Below the pieces are notes generated by a model. That model had not been told where the DNA came from, made no database searches, and worked only from the letters and a program-made list of their open reading frames with translations. 64,000 bases of DNA from Varroa destructor (Eukaryota; Arthropoda; Arachnida; Mesostigmata; Varroidae). Location of the stretch: positions 10,872,248 to 10,936,247 of the forward strand of contig NW_019211454.1 of assembly GCF_002443255.2 (NCBI RefSeq), in the 5' to 3' direction. Position 1 is the stretch's first letter. The number at the start of each line of letters is the position of its first letter. A program made the translations under genes and the position numbers. Below, one piece after another: positions 46,245 through 59,515 of this stretch.

Positions 46245-47421
46245 AACTCACATTCTCTCAAGAAGTCACGCTCTACGGTAGCATTGCTATAACGTTGGCC
46301 TATCCATGTATTTGCGCTTTGTACAACTGCCATCCCCGTTGGCATTGTCATCCCGGACAGAGGAAACGAAGCCATCAAACTATGGATCGCAAACCATATG
46401 TGCACAGTCAGTTTTAGAAGCCCGGCCACCGCATCGCTAGACTTGGCGAATCCAGAACCACGGGCTGGCGGGCATCAGTACTATGTGCTTTTCTAATTTG
46501 TCAAATGCGAGACGTCTCCCTTCCATCTGTTACTCCCGCTGCAACGAACTAACTAATGCGACATCGTCAAAAATAACTGCTGTAAAGACGTTTGTGTGCG
46601 TTTGCTTCCGAAATCAGTTTGCGACAAATAGTGAAAAAAGTAGCTGACTGTTCCTACAGAAAGACCAATGGGGACCGCGACGCGTCATAGCGGTGGGGGC
46701 CATGACATGTATCGATATGACCATGACCATCATGTTTTGCATTGGCTGTTAGACGTTCCTGATTTTTCCTAGGAGTAATTTACGCCTCCGCCTCTTATTC
46801 GTATGACGGTCCATCAGGAAAAGCTATTCAGTAGCGGCGGCGCATGCCTTGCTTCGCCGTGCTCGATTGGTTAAATAAATAGGCAGAGTAGTGCTGGTGG
46901 AGTACAGAAGGCCTGCATAAACTGGCGGCATTGTGGGTGTTTCGAAAAGGATACATGGACGTACAGCGCAGAGCGAAGACAAAAGCGTTCGACGGAAGCG
47001 TATCGTGTCCATCGCAGGGCCACACAACTGACACTCACTAGTGAGTGCTACTCCACTATACTAATGATACTTGAAAAATATCAGAATACAAGAAAGCTTA
47101 ACAGTCGCCGTTTGCTCCTTTATTTTCACCTAATAGGAGAACTCTACGCTGGCTATTGGCTATCATTTTTAGTAGCCGATTGGGCAATCTGTATTGGCTA
47201 AGCCAACGTTTACTATCTTGCGCTGAATTTATTGCGGCCCACGGAAAGGTTAGAGGCTAATACCGAAATTTCCGGCTGGCAGATGTAAGGATCGAAGACG
47301 GACATCATGCTATAAAAATATTAAAAGTGATAAGGTGAAAAGTAACAAAAATCGTCGTAAAAACTTAATCCAACGTGGGCAACAATAGTATAGTGGGTTC
47401 TGCTACTACACTCCTCTATGC

Positions 47422-47472
47422 GTGGCCGAGTAACCGAACGGACAGACATTACAGACTATTCGACTCGGTCAC
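47422..47472. other. Foldback with tRNA-like sequence
   Basis: GTGGCCGAGT (47422-47431) and ACTCGGTCAC (47463-47472) are complementary except for one G-T. The left arm resembles the A box of Ser/Leu tRNAs (TGGCCGAGT), but no B box follows. Confidence 0.4.
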
Positions 47473-49846
47473 ATGAATATATACCTATGCGTGTCTGTGT
47501 ATATGCTCATATAATAAGAGCATTTTTCAATTGCTTATACCAAATTGGGGCATCAATTTATATGACATGATTAGCAAAACCAGTACAATTCTATGCTGTG
47601 GACAACCCTCGGAGGTCTCTGATCTACGTTGCGAATTTCAAGCCATAGAAACAAATACATAGTTATTTTCAAACTTAGCTTACTTTATGGTAATTGAAAG
47701 CCTGGCGACGAAATCCTTAATATTCTCGGTAATAAAATATGAATGGTCTATTGGTGAGCGGTCTTTAAAAAGCTATTTTTTTTTTCTTAACAAAACCAAA
47801 TAGGACTAGTTTCAAAGGCTTATTTTGTTTGAAAAGACGTCGACTACAGCGTTAGGCATCTTCAAGATTACACGCTAGCCGGCAACGTATCGACACATAT
47901 GTAGCTCACATTCCCGATAGGACTTGTTCAGCTGACGGACCCGTTTCTTCGTGCGGTATAGACTTGTACTTCGTTTGTAGCAAATAGACTTGTTGAGGAT
48001 TTGGCGCATAGCCGGCGACGATCACACGGTGCAAACAACCGAAACGCCGTTATACCCGCTCTAATTTGTCGGACATTACCTATACGGCTGTAGCATATCA
48101 GCGTTGCTGTGAAGCGGCGTCGAGAAATGGTTTCGGCTTGTCCTTTTACACTATAAGCTCTATAATACTGCTGTGCACGACCACGGAATAAGACACACCA
48201 GCGAAGGTAGGCTAATATAAACAGGCCGACCAGCTAACCCTCAAGACTACATTACCTCAAACTCGGATCCAAGACAGCTGATCGACGCGGTCGCCCATGG
48301 TTGGCGGAAACAAACGGACCTTCACGCGAGGGAGTAAAATCGCTTGCATTTAACTGAAGGAGTTGCACGGGACCCTGATCCTATTTTAGCTGCGTCGCTG
48401 CAAATTGCTCAGAGGTGTTGCTCAGGGAACATTGCTAGGTTTCGCCTGAGATGGTTTAACCAGATATATGTGGAGGTTTTATTAATACGGTAGGCTATCG
48501 ACCAATGCCCATTTTTTTCATGAAAAGAATAAAGGTTTCGGTAACGATACGCATTTCTTCTGCAAATATTTGGATACGTCCTACATAGAAATGATTTCGT
48601 CGACAGTGATACAATCATGTAAAAATATTTTTCAAGCGGTTTTTTTTTTCTATTTTCAAGCATAATAAATGGAAGACTCATTCTGGCAGCTGTAATTTTT
48701 TTATTAGGAAAGCTAGACCTTTTTGATATTGTAGAGCGTTGCTTAAAACAAGCGGCAAAAGTGTAACTCAGCATGTGTCCGTTGTTTTAGCGAACAATAT
48801 ACATTGTCAATGCGTATTGTTGGTAATGAATTCGGTGAAAAGCATAGCTTCGCTCGCAAATGGACCAATTGGACCAGTATCTTTATCGACTGAACGCACA
48901 CACAGCGCAAAACCTGTGAGACTCTCAATATGTTATGTGATATATACACTGGGTTCTTTGCTACCACACTAATAGTCTTGGTTACCGTTTAGGCGGGGCA
49001 AGCGTTTTTTTTTGGCCAAAAATGGCCTAAAATGGTAACGTCTATCGGCGAAGAGGTGACCTAGCAAATATGGCGTAACTCCGTGGCTGCAGGTGGCAGT
49101 CAATTCGATGGGGAAAATGACTCCAACGGGACAGTCACTAATACTGTTAATACTGCTCTGTAAAAAGTAGCTGCGAAGAAATATTTTAATAGAAGAAGTG
49201 GTTTTCCAGTAGGATTCAAGGCTAACATACGTATTTTTTTGTTTATTATATTTATTTTTTTTATATATTTTATAATAAGAAAGGTAAAAATTGGCTTATA
49301 TAATGATAATTCTTATTTTGCCCCTTTCCGACAGAGCTTCTTATGTTTTACAGTTGGTGATGTTTCTTTCATGATTTTGTCTGTTTTCTTCGACCTTACC
49401 TCCATTGTTGACGCCTATTCACATCAACCGGTAGGTTAGTAGGCTATGTTCTCAAATCAGTCCGTTCTAATCGAAGTGCCGGTTCGTTTCGTCGTTTGAT
49501 GGCTGGATGATTTATAGGTACAGGACGAAGGCCTAAAAGCATTTTCCTGCTCATGAATGCATCGGGCTGAAAAACATTCTACATGCAATATCGTATTGTT
49601 ACATACAGTGATGTCATCAAACTGAATTTGCCGTAGGTGTGAAGTTTAATCCGCATTATACGCAGAATCTTTAAATTGATTTAACTCGACACAGAAAGGT
49701 AAATCAACTTGTTTCTTATCTGGAAGAAAAGAACTCGATGCAACAACGAAAAAAAAAAACATACTTCAGAGTGAACCCTCATGGTTGAATTTTTTGGTTG
49801 AGATGCGCACGATTAGCATTCATTCTACAGGTGCATTGTACGTACA

Positions 49847-49862
49847 TTTTTTTTTTTTTTTT
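49847..49862. repeat. Poly-T tract
   Basis: Sixteen consecutive T. Confidence 0.95.
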
Positions 49863-52409
49863 CATTACTTTCTTCAATACTTTCCGGGATAACTACTGCT
49901 GGTGTTCGGCTGCTATAAAACAGTCCATATCTTGAAGTTCCATACGTTTTTCCCGTCCAACGCTGTCATGCAGTGGGGATACAGTTGTGGCCGCCTCAGC
50001 TTCCCAATGAAACGTTTTCCAGCAGCTGTTAGATAATGAATGATGGCTTTGTTGCTCACAATCGGTCACCATTGTGCATATGCCGGCTGTGCACCTACAG
50101 CATATTCTACTCTATATAGCGCTGCTGAAGGTGGCGGTTCGCCTGCTAACTACAGGAGAGCTACATTTTCGATTCGCCCATGTGGCTTATATCACGTTAG
50201 GTGAAGACCGACTTTGTCATATATTAAACTATGGCGTCCGCCAATGGCCGACTCGGACGCCGGACGAAAGAGGCCTCGAACCCGGAAAGAGATACCAGTG
50301 TAGGTGAGGTACAGTATTTCAGCCCACGCGACGAAGCGTTGGCTGGTTACCATGGTCACATGAAACACTTGTTATTAGTAATGAAATAAATATAAAACCC
50401 CTTAGTTAAAATCGATGTTCATATATGCCCATGTCTACAGCCTTACACCAGCGGGTTGTTTGTAGCTAACATCCCTTTAGTGAACCGCAAACTTTCCGAC
50501 TGGAGCTATATGTATGATGCAAAATGCTGTAAGTTAAGTGGCTCCCTATTGTTTGTTCGGATCTGAGGCATTGGCAGCGGAAAGGAATCGCACGCTATGC
50601 ATGTTACCACTGTTACTGTGCAACGACTATCCAACATATCGATTCTATACCTGACTATTGAACTCTACTGCGACGGTTTTAGTCTTAGTTGACTTGTCGA
50701 GTATATAATGGTGACTATTGGCTTTTTTAGGCATTCAACTTTCGACAGTAATCTCCAAAAAATAGTCAAACGTGTAGGTAACGTGTGCAAGACTCGAACT
50801 AAAAATAGAGCATATGGGAAACTTTAAGACATCGGAAAAAGTTAATCAGATAAGTTCCTCAGTGTTGCTATCGGGGAAAATTATTCTCGCTAAAAACCTT
50901 CAACAATTACATTTGTCGTTTACCTGTCTACTCTTATCATGCAAGCACAGCAGCACTCGCAATAAATCCTATGATAGAACAATGAGTAAGCTACGTTCCT
51001 TAACCGTACTATAAGGGAAAAATCGCCATCTGAGATTTGAAATTAAAGGCTAAAGATAGACAAATATATAGTAATTCTACACGCCGATAACGTCACTGAT
51101 CCTTACTCGTTGTATTATTTAATAGTGTACACGAGTAAATGGGATGAATGCCTTCGATACTTTAGAATGACGCTGCTACGTTCCAGAGGTCCGCTACGTT
51201 CCACCATCTACTGAAGTAGATGAAAACACTTCACATTCACACTGTCCAGATTATGGAATGGCTGCAGTGGCCCATTTATTTCTGTTGATGAGTAGGACCC
51301 GCATTTATTCATTGGTTGGCAGCAGAAGGATAGTGGACGTTAGGAGGAGCCGCATGTTCGTCAGAGAAAGTGTGATACGTTCATGAAGTGGACGTCAAGC
51401 AGGACGTCACATCGCCTCAATTCTAATGGGATCTGGTGCTTGCCATCGAGCCATAGAGAAATGTAATCATCATTTGGGCAACGGCCGACAAAAGTTCGTT
51501 CGGCTCCAAGCCGTTTAGCTCTACAACGTAAACACTGCCGCAAGTAATAGCGTCACGATAAAATATCGATACCTCAGTTAACCTTTATCAAGATTCTGCT
51601 GTTATTCGTTGGCAATGTTTATGCTATCTAGCTGGCTGGATGATCAGGTGAGCAACTTGTGTGCTTATATCCTTATAATGGCGGTTTTTAGACTTATAAG
51701 GGTTACTCTTATAATGCCCAGTGGTAGACGCTAATCCCTGCTGCTTGCCCGAGCTTTTTCGAAGGCTAACAATTTTTCGAATGTGATCTCTGCTACGCTG
51801 TTGCTTTCTGTAGTTTCGAAATTGTCCTTTGTATGTAAAGTTACCTGTATCTACATCCGATGACAATATGAAAAGCACTCGTATAGCCTGATAGACAACG
51901 GTTTAGCCGAGACTACTGTGAACGTAATTGATGCCATTATGCTGGAAACTTAGCATCTCTAAATAAATCTTCTGGCCGTTCTAGGATTCTATCACATATC
52001 TTGCACGTTTTAAAGCAGGTGATTGAATCATCAAAATCATATGGACTACAAACATATATTGTGACAACGACACCCTATCTACATTTGTGTATTTAACGCA
52101 ACTATGATCATCCGCGGCGGCGGACGCAGTCGGGCATTAACGTACAAAAAACATTTCCGCTCTTCGAAATAACCGCAAACAGGGCTATTGACGAGACGTA
52201 TCTACAGCAAAGCTGTAGGACGCTTTGTTCCTATTATTTATAACTATACGCCTCCGAAGTGGTTTATTATACCTCAATTAATTGGGTTCCCCACAGGGTT
52301 CTGTTATACATTTTGGGTTTTCAATTTAGCTGGAAATGTTAACGATAAATGAGATGGGACGAATGGCGTATTGTTGAAATGTTAGGTCTTTTTTTCTTAT
52401 TGCAACTGT

Positions 52410-52446
52410 TGCATTTGCACATGCATGCTCGTGCATGTAAAATGCA
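52410..52446. other. Interrupted palindrome, 14 paired bases
   Basis: TGCATTT-GC-ACATGCA, loop TGCTCG, then TGCATGT-A-AAATGCA, with a 2x1 internal loop. Confidence 0.8.
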
Positions 52447-54262
52447 CGAAGTTTCAGCTGTTTTGAGCTTGAACTGGTTGAAATATCCAAAGAAACTTGT
52501 CCATGCATCGTTACTCGTGTCATAATCAAGCAGAGTATCACCCTGACGTTCTCACTTCATTGAAGTGTGAAAATGCTGGCTGGAATTAAATTGTGGTTCT
52601 CCAGCATATCTTTGACAGTCAGTATCAATTGCTTTAGCCGCTAAGTTTCGAGGCACACATGGCATCTAAGGATACGAGTTTTTCGAAGTTACATATAATC
52701 TAAATTTCATGTACTATTCATGTCTGCCGTTTATCTTGCGACTAGCCAAGGTTCGATAGTGTTTATGGTTTGTGGAGTTGTTATAACATCTCTAAAACCC
52801 GACTCTGCTTTTCGTCTAGTAGTAAGCTCTGAAGCCTGTTTTTATGCCAGATAAAAACTTTGTTTTCAGGTAAAGTAAGTTTGCATTCATTCAGCGTGTA
52901 TGCGCGCACGGTATACATGCCAATAGCTAGCCAACTTGACCTAGTACAACATCATTAGATGAAGCTGGCATTGTGGCCTGTGGCGAAGGGGCCTCGATGA
53001 TAGAATCTGTGTGTCTAGTAAAATGTTTGGGATAAAACTGCAGGGTGCTTTCTCCCGTTAACTTCAGCAAATTTCCTGTGTGCCGCACGCAATACGTCTA
53101 CTGGCTACGCTACGCGGAGCGCTTCCTTACTTCGGGAAGGATTAACGCGTGGAACCGTTCGCTATGCAGATCTAGCGAGTTTCTTTGTTGATAACATGAC
53201 TAAATTATATTTAAAGCCTTTGAACGGTCTGGCAAGCGCGTTGTCTGACTATCATCTCGCCAGAGTGTAGCCGGTTGGATGCCAAGAGACGTTTCGGTCA
53301 CACATCATTTCTATAATAGTCGAGTAGGACGTTCGACCATGCTTATTGTCTTGTAAATTCGCAGTGAATTTAAATAAAGTAAATAGGAAGCTTTATGGGC
53401 GCCTTTATGTCAACTACACGGACGAATTTGCTGCTCTTTACACCTCGTATCTCCATACGACCTGAAGCCTTAAGCTATTCTACATATCCTCCGATCCTTC
53501 TAATAATCTGTCAACATCTAGAAAACATCTCGTTCTGTATGCGGGCTGTCCAACTATAAAATATGGCAGGATTATTTTAATTATCCACGTATTGGTTTGC
53601 TGTATCACCTCATCTGCACCGATTTTTCCTCTCGTTCATGACGTCTCTTCGTTCGTGCGCAACTTGCGGCGCGCATTCTTTCCGATCGCTCATATTTCTA
53701 TATTATTGAAACTTACCTATTATATTGTTTTGCTTATGTATTAATGATGGCAGAGATCATACTGTATATTTGCGTATCCTTTCGCGGTCTTGGCTGTCTC
53801 TTCACTCCTTTTTCGTGGAGATTTTCAGGCCCTTAAGCCGGCTCGGATTCCTCAGCGAAAAAAAAATTACCAAATGGCCACAGACGCTCAGCGACCCGTG
53901 GATTGAAATTCTGGTCTAAAACCGTTTAACCTTCTCATTGGTTCTTGGCAGTTGGCCCACGGGTACACGACCCCGCTGTCGTTTATAGCTGGGAACGAGT
54001 GTGTGTTTAAGCATTTATACGTTCGTAGGAATTCGTGTGTGTACAGCGGCCTGTCGCACTTGTTTTTTCAGTAACGCATGATGACTCTGTAAAACGGCCT
54101 CAGTGCTAAAACATACGATGAAGTTTACCTATTTGTCCATCTTGAGTTGCCCAGGTGTGGTTTCTAGTCGCGACGCAACGTGAGAGAAAGAAAACAGAGC
54201 ATTTTCCGTTAGCAAGTCACCAGCGGGCAGAAGTCAGGCCCATCTAGACTGCAACAGGTGAA

Positions 54263-54577
54263 CTAGTAAGTTCTTTGTCTAGCCAGTTTGTGGTTATCGC
54301 TAGTGTTGCTGCTGCCGGGGAGGCTGCTAACCGTTTCTATTGAACATACTTCACACTTTAGTACGGATAATGATAAGGTAATTAACGCAGAAATCGATGG
54401 TGGAAGTGGTTTGGCCAGTGGTAGAGTTATGTGCGGAAGGCACTGCTTCACTCGCTTAGTCGAACGGTAGGTACTGTTGATGCACTTCTCAGAAATAGGC
54501 ATCTGCTGTTGCAGCTCTATTGCGTACGAAATAGACTGGCTTATAGTTGCAAAATCTTCCGTTTGCGCACATCGATA
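54263..54577 (-). CDS. Candidate terminal exon, unknown product
   Basis: A pyrimidine-rich acceptor (TTTCTCCTTCTCCTTGTCGAAG) precedes 104 open codons: YRCAQTEDFATISQSISYAI, ELQQQMPISEKCINSTYRS, then KPLPPSISALITLSLSVLKC and more, ending before TAG at 54263. It has balanced composition and GC above the flanks. The plus strand also has a good frame with a GTCGAACG-GTAGGT donor (hydrophobic LWLSLVLLLPGRLL then DNDKVINAEIDG). The two frames share third codon positions, so one is probably the shadow of the other. Family unknown. Confidence 0.2.
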   Translation of the reverse strand, partial: YRCAQTEDFATISQSISYAIELQQQMPISEKCINSTYRSTKRVKQCLPHITLPLAKPLPPSISALITLSLSVLKCEVCSIETVSSLPGSSNTSDNHKLARQRTY

Positions 54578-55310
54578 CTTCGACAAGGAGAAGGAGAAAC
54601 GTCCTCACGTTGATGAAGACCACCTCGTAGGCAGAAAAATCAACCGTACGTGAACAACAAATATATCATGAGAAGCTTAGCAACTAATATACAATATATA
54701 TAAATGTAGTAATAATAATGATGACTTATCGATGGTGAAGATTAAAAGTATTTTATTGAACTATGCGAGACATGTTCGTTTTAGCAAAGGTCGCTTGTAT
54801 TTTGTCTTTGATCATATGTCTGATGTCATAGTAGTAATAATCGTTTCTGTTTCTACTGGAGGCGTTTGCAAGATTACTCGTCACACTGTATGTTGTTGTT
54901 AGTATTGTTATTATTATTGATATAACCCATACTTGATTTTCTGTAGATCGACAGGTAAGTTAGGGTAGAAAACAAACGCGTTGCATATTCGACATATGTG
55001 CCTGGAGCAGCAAGCTTATTATACTGTATTATATTTGTACATAAATCTATCCTTATATCTAAGAAGCTGAAGGAGGCAGTAACTCACAGGGTTCTTGACG
55101 CACGTGTACCTCTCCCATCGTTCGCTTTCACGGTCAACGCCGGTTATGTTGTATTATGTGCGTCATCGTTTCTATCGTCAGAAAAAATTGTCAGAAAAGT
55201 AATGCTGCTACCTCTGGTGTGATTTCGTCATTCCGACAATGACGGCTTCCACGTATGAAGCACGGATGATGATGATGGCGTGGTCTTCAGATTCTGTTGT
55301 TGTTGTCTCG

Positions 55311-55331
55311 CCTGCCTGCCTGCCTGCCTGC
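55311..55331. repeat. (CCTG)5 microsatellite
   Basis: Five CCTG units next to a (GTT)n run. Confidence 0.95.
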
Positions 55332-56520
55332 GGCACTTCACGGCAGCGGGATTAGGCGTCGTTCGATAATTGCTTAGCGGTCGAACTGACGAGAGAAAAT
55401 TTATTTTTACCACCACGCAAAGTAAATAGCTACAAGAGCCAGCAAGGTAACGAAAGACTCTCATTTTGGATACCGCCGTTCTGAACTACTAGTGGCTGCC
55501 TTGGTGACGGTCACAGTTCGACCACTATTTGTTGTAAACGTGTGCGCTATCGTGTGCTATTAATTTAACAAAAAGTGGTATAATGTTTTTCAAGCTACGC
55601 CGTATATTGATGCAACTGGTATTAAATTTGGGTTTACAGAACACTAACAAGAAAACTACGTTCGCATATTTTTTCAGTCAGAGAAATTTTAAGTCAGATC
55701 TTTAAGTTTGCTCGAAATTATCTTAATCGCAGCTCTAACGTCTCATCTACGAGCAGCCGACTTTCAATTGACCTTTGGCAAAATCTGATATGACACTGGC
55801 AGGTTCGAGTTGATGAAAGATGTAGTTAGTTCTCTGGGTTCTTGTCATTGTGGTGGAGTATTGTAACATAACACGACTCACATAGTAGAATACTATCTTT
55901 ATACTTTAACCCACTATCTACTTATCCCAGATCTGAAATTCGAGGTGTAACAGCGGCAGCGTCTTTCGTAAAACGATGACGAAGACGTCGCCCATCAGAA
56001 TAGAAATAACAACAAAAGCAGCGAGATATGACGACGCTCGCCAGCGGAGCGCTAGCTGAGTACCATTACGTGTAGATGGACGCACAGTGTATGCGTTTAC
56101 ACACAGCGAGATAATACTGTGTCTGATACATCAGATGATGACTAATGATACAAGGAAATCTGAGCTAAGCTCCGTCGATTGCGGCAGTTATTCTTTCGTT
56201 CGTCAGCCACAGCCAACGAGGATCTCAATAGCTCGGCTGTGGATTGACTAGACGCATTGTTGTAGCCGTCAATTGCAAACGGGCTTTTCTCTCTCTCTTT
56301 TCCTCTGTCACCGAATTTTGCCTTGTTTCGTTCTGTTCAGAGAATCGTCCTTTTATATTTATACTTTTCCTGGCATTCCTTCCTTTTGGAAATAAGCTGA
56401 CGAGATGGCAGATGCCAGCAAGTAGAAATCGATCGATATTGTATAGTTCGTTGGAACGGGCCCGACTTACAGGCATAGCTTTTTGTAGCGCAGTCTCGTT
56501 GTTCGCGGAAAACAGCTCAA

Positions 56521-56541
56521 TACGTACGTACGTACGTACGT
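56521..56541. repeat. (TACG)5 self-complementary microsatellite
   Basis: Five TACG units; each unit is part of an ACGT palindrome, so the whole tract is self-complementary. Confidence 0.95.
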
Positions 56542-57484
56542 CAGTCCTCTTTTCTTTCCCCGTACAGCCCTCTGTCCGCTTCGTCATTTCAATCCAGGAA
56601 CCGATTGCTAATGTTGCCGATCGACGTCGAACTGGAGGAACAAAACGCTACAGAGGGCAAAAAAGTTAGCTACTGCAGCGCTGGGGCTAAGCACAATCGA
56701 TCACAAAGACCAACTCAACTGCTCAGCTTCGATCGCATGGAACGATTTAGTTTAATTATTGGCTCAGATCGAACAAGTGAGCGATGCTCCAGTCGAACGC
56801 CGAGAGAACAGCGTCAACAGAACGGCAACTGTTGTACCATAGATAAACAAACAAAGCCGAATGCTGTCGGCTGGGTCCGGAGACGTGCGTGAAACTGTTC
56901 GATTGTAGATAATGCTCAATGTGGACAGATGCTAGCTTCCTATGCGTTTATGTAATGAATGAATGCACTGAGTAAAGGGGACGGCCAGTAAACAGAATAA
57001 CGACGACAAGCCGTAGTTGGCGCTCTTGTCGGCAAACAATCGCCAGTTGACGTCTATTTCACTCAGGACGCTACGTGCGTCACAGTAAGGCAGAAATGTG
57101 TACAGTATTAGTAGTATTGGATAGGGTTGAGAGTGGCTAGTCAGTGAGGATTACTCATCGATGGAGTGAGATTGTCATGGAGGTGGCAACGCAGCGGCTA
57201 CGTCAACTTGCAGAGCCCACTCGCTGCTCCTCCTGTTAGTGGTACTAGTAAATTCGCGCGGATCGACAACGCTGTATCGCTTATCATTATCAAGTCTTTA
57301 CTCCCGTGCTCCTCTTCAAAAGGCAAATACAGCGACCCTGTCCTTTGCTCCACACCTATCCACAGCGTTTGAGTCATCTTTACTTCGATTTACGTTAGTT
57401 GGTACGGCCAGACAACAAACGACCGAATCAACTGAGCAATTCGATGTAGCGCGCGCCACTGTGCCCCGTGTGGGTGTCGCTACC

Positions 57485-57511
57485 ATGTCCGCACGCCAGA
57501 ATGGCAGCAAT
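57485..57511 (+). CDS. Candidate start codon segment with donor
   Basis: TACC-ATG-TCC opens MSARQNGSN and is followed by GTAAGC (57512-57517), a usable donor. A good Kozak context and a GC-richer upstream region resemble a first exon. If the donor is not used, the frame continues to a stop at 57658. Confidence 0.2.
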
Positions 57512-58455
57512 GTAAGCTGGCATGATCCATTGACCCTCTCCACGAATCTGTCGCTAAGGAAGCACCAGCGCCCGAGCGAGAAAAAAATACAATTTTTCGC
57601 CATTGCCGCCGGCACACTCACAGAAGTTGTTACTTTTTATGCGGGCCTACAACGATAACGTTGAGAATAGGGCGGCGGGGCTATGTTGAAGTATTACGAT
57701 GTGGTCATTGTACCGTTGGTGATCTTAGGTCTGACTGCCTTGCGTATATATACGTTGGCGATAGAGGATGATGTTGTTCTGCACCATGACTGTACGTAGT
57801 AGACAGAGTATCTCTTAAGCGGTAAATTGCTATTTGTTTATGGCCAGCTCTCGACTGCAACCGTGTGCTTATCAAATTATCGGAAATGATGATTGTTGAG
57901 CTGCTTCGCTCGCGTCTATTGCTGGTGTTATGCTCTCTCCCACGAACCGTTTGTGTGACGATAGCTGCAGGTGACGAGCCGTTTTTTTCGATGATTGCAG
58001 CATTTAAATACAAACAATTACGTTAGTTAGTAAGTCGCTCGGTGGCTGGCTACTTTCGAACGTCGGCTTCTTCTCGCCTGACCTTAACGCCTTCAAGGAG
58101 AAGATGGTGTAAAAGAAAAGGAGGCCTCGAACGACTGAAATACCCATCCGATCTCGGCACCTTCTTCTCATGTACTAGTTGGTTCCGTTCCTGAACTGGA
58201 ACAAACACTTAATAGATTTGCCACGTCTAATCAAAAGAGCTAACATGAAAATTGCTTACGATTTTTGCCCAATGCCACTGTAGTTGTTACGGTTACCGTA
58301 GAGACCGTTCCGGCACTTCATATGCGAACCAGCGGGTAACAGAAAGAAAACCGTGAGCCACTCCGCGCCTATCAGTGCCATTGCAGATCAGGCAAGTAAG
58401 TACTTCAGGTTCTATTAAATGCCTGGCTTTTCTGTCGCAAGGCATCTTGTTCTTT

Positions 58456-58485
58456 TTTGTTTGTTTGTTTGTTTGTTTGTTTGTT
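58456..58485. repeat. (TTTG)n microsatellite
   Basis: About seven TTTG units. Confidence 0.95.
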
Positions 58486-59194
58486 CCTAAACCACACAAT
58501 AATTCTAGTAGTGTCTTCCATATCAGCAAACAGCAAAACTATGGATAATGAGTGGAACGCAATGGATTAATCGTTTTTCATTGACGACGCTTCTGAAGCT
58601 TTACTAAAACGTCTATCGTTGCCATTGTCGTAGGGCGTGGTGCGTTATCTGTCACGCAATGCCTATCATCGTGGCTGACGTGAGCTAAAGTGGTATTCAG
58701 GTACGTTATTGTTAGAGTTTTACATTCTAGTATTTTGCTTTGTAGCTGCTAGTTGCCACTGTGTTAGTATTACTGCTGCTAGTGCTATGAAAAGCAGCGG
58801 CCCCTACGTGGTGGAAGTGCTTTGTTTGTGTTAACAAATCATCAAACGACCCCTGCTAGAAATCATTGGTAAATCCAACATAGTAATGAGTGACAACGTT
58901 AGTATAGTTGAACTTTTCGTTTTTTCATCTAAGTAAATGCTAATTCGTCGTGTCTGTCCGCTAAAGACACGCACATGGTGCTGTTTATTTTCTACTTCTT
59001 TATTTCGTCTGGTCTTCTATCCGTCTGCTATCTCGTGTCTTAGCTAGATAGGCAGTATGTAGCCTCTCGCCACCGAGTTCTTTCTATGTTCTGGTCTGGC
59101 GGCTGAAAATCATCGGCTGCACACCCGAACGTATTTTTTCATTAAAAATCATCGACTGTAGTCATCATCATCATCGGCGGCGGCGGCAACGTTA

Positions 59195-59515
59195 TTACCG
59201 TTCTTTAGCATCGCTTTGTGTTTCCAAACTTCGTCTTCGTCGCGCCTCTTTCGTCATAGATGCCTGCCGGATCGCTTTTTTGTCACTTGTTTTTGCTCTA
59301 GTGGCTGATCTGTTGTTTGCCTGTGGATACGATGAGCTGCGTCCTTCATTTCCTGGGCCGCTTGACAGCTCAGCATGAGTGTCGGTGATGGCGGCGTCGG
59401 CAGTGATGTTAATGATGATGTTACTCTGATGGTGATAGTGCCGAGCGTTTGTTCCTCGGTGTTCATCGCAGAAGCCATTTAGATAGTTGATGTTACAACA
59501 ACAAACGAGCGTCAT
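59195..59515 (-). CDS. Open frame, hydrophilic protein, uncertain
   Basis: A true ATG at 59515 (G at -3) opens 106 codons: MTLVCCCNINYLNGFCDEHR, an Asn/Ile and Asp/Ala-rich middle, then a basic tail (KAIRQASMTKEARRRRSL) before TAA. An overlapping frame from 59478 (MASAMNTEEQTLGTITIRV...) is equally protein-like, so at most one is real. GAT/GCC repeats lie just downstream at about 59166-59190. No family is recognised. Confidence 0.17.
   Translation of the reverse strand: MTLVCCCNINYLNGFCDEHRGTNARHYHHQSNIIINITADAAITDTHAELSSGPGNEGRSSSYPQANNRSATRAKTSDKKAIRQASMTKEARRRRSLETQSDAKER

Larger units (their letters stand above)
45300..54262. other. AT-rich non-coding stretch
   Basis: Contains the hairpin with flanking repeats at 46189-46244, a foldback at 47422-47472, a poly-T (49847-49862) and a palindromic stretch at 52410-52446. 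A 110-codon minus frame around 46142-46470 and a minus frame 51624-51878 (KQQRSRDHIRKIVSLRKSS...) are mildly protein-like but unsupported. Confidence 0.45.
54640..57484. other. Mixed-composition region, no assignable gene
   Basis: Frames of 95-141 codons are open on both strands around 56225-56892, one reading LMLPIDVELEEQNATEGKKV on the plus strand, but no pair of splice sites or family match decides between them. Simple repeats lie at 55311 and 56521. Confidence 0.4.

Noticed and set aside
50260..50340. Minus-strand GGGTTCGAGGCC resembling a tRNA B box
   Set aside because: The upstream A-box candidate is poor and the arms do not pair; chance or a very old tRNA-derived piece.
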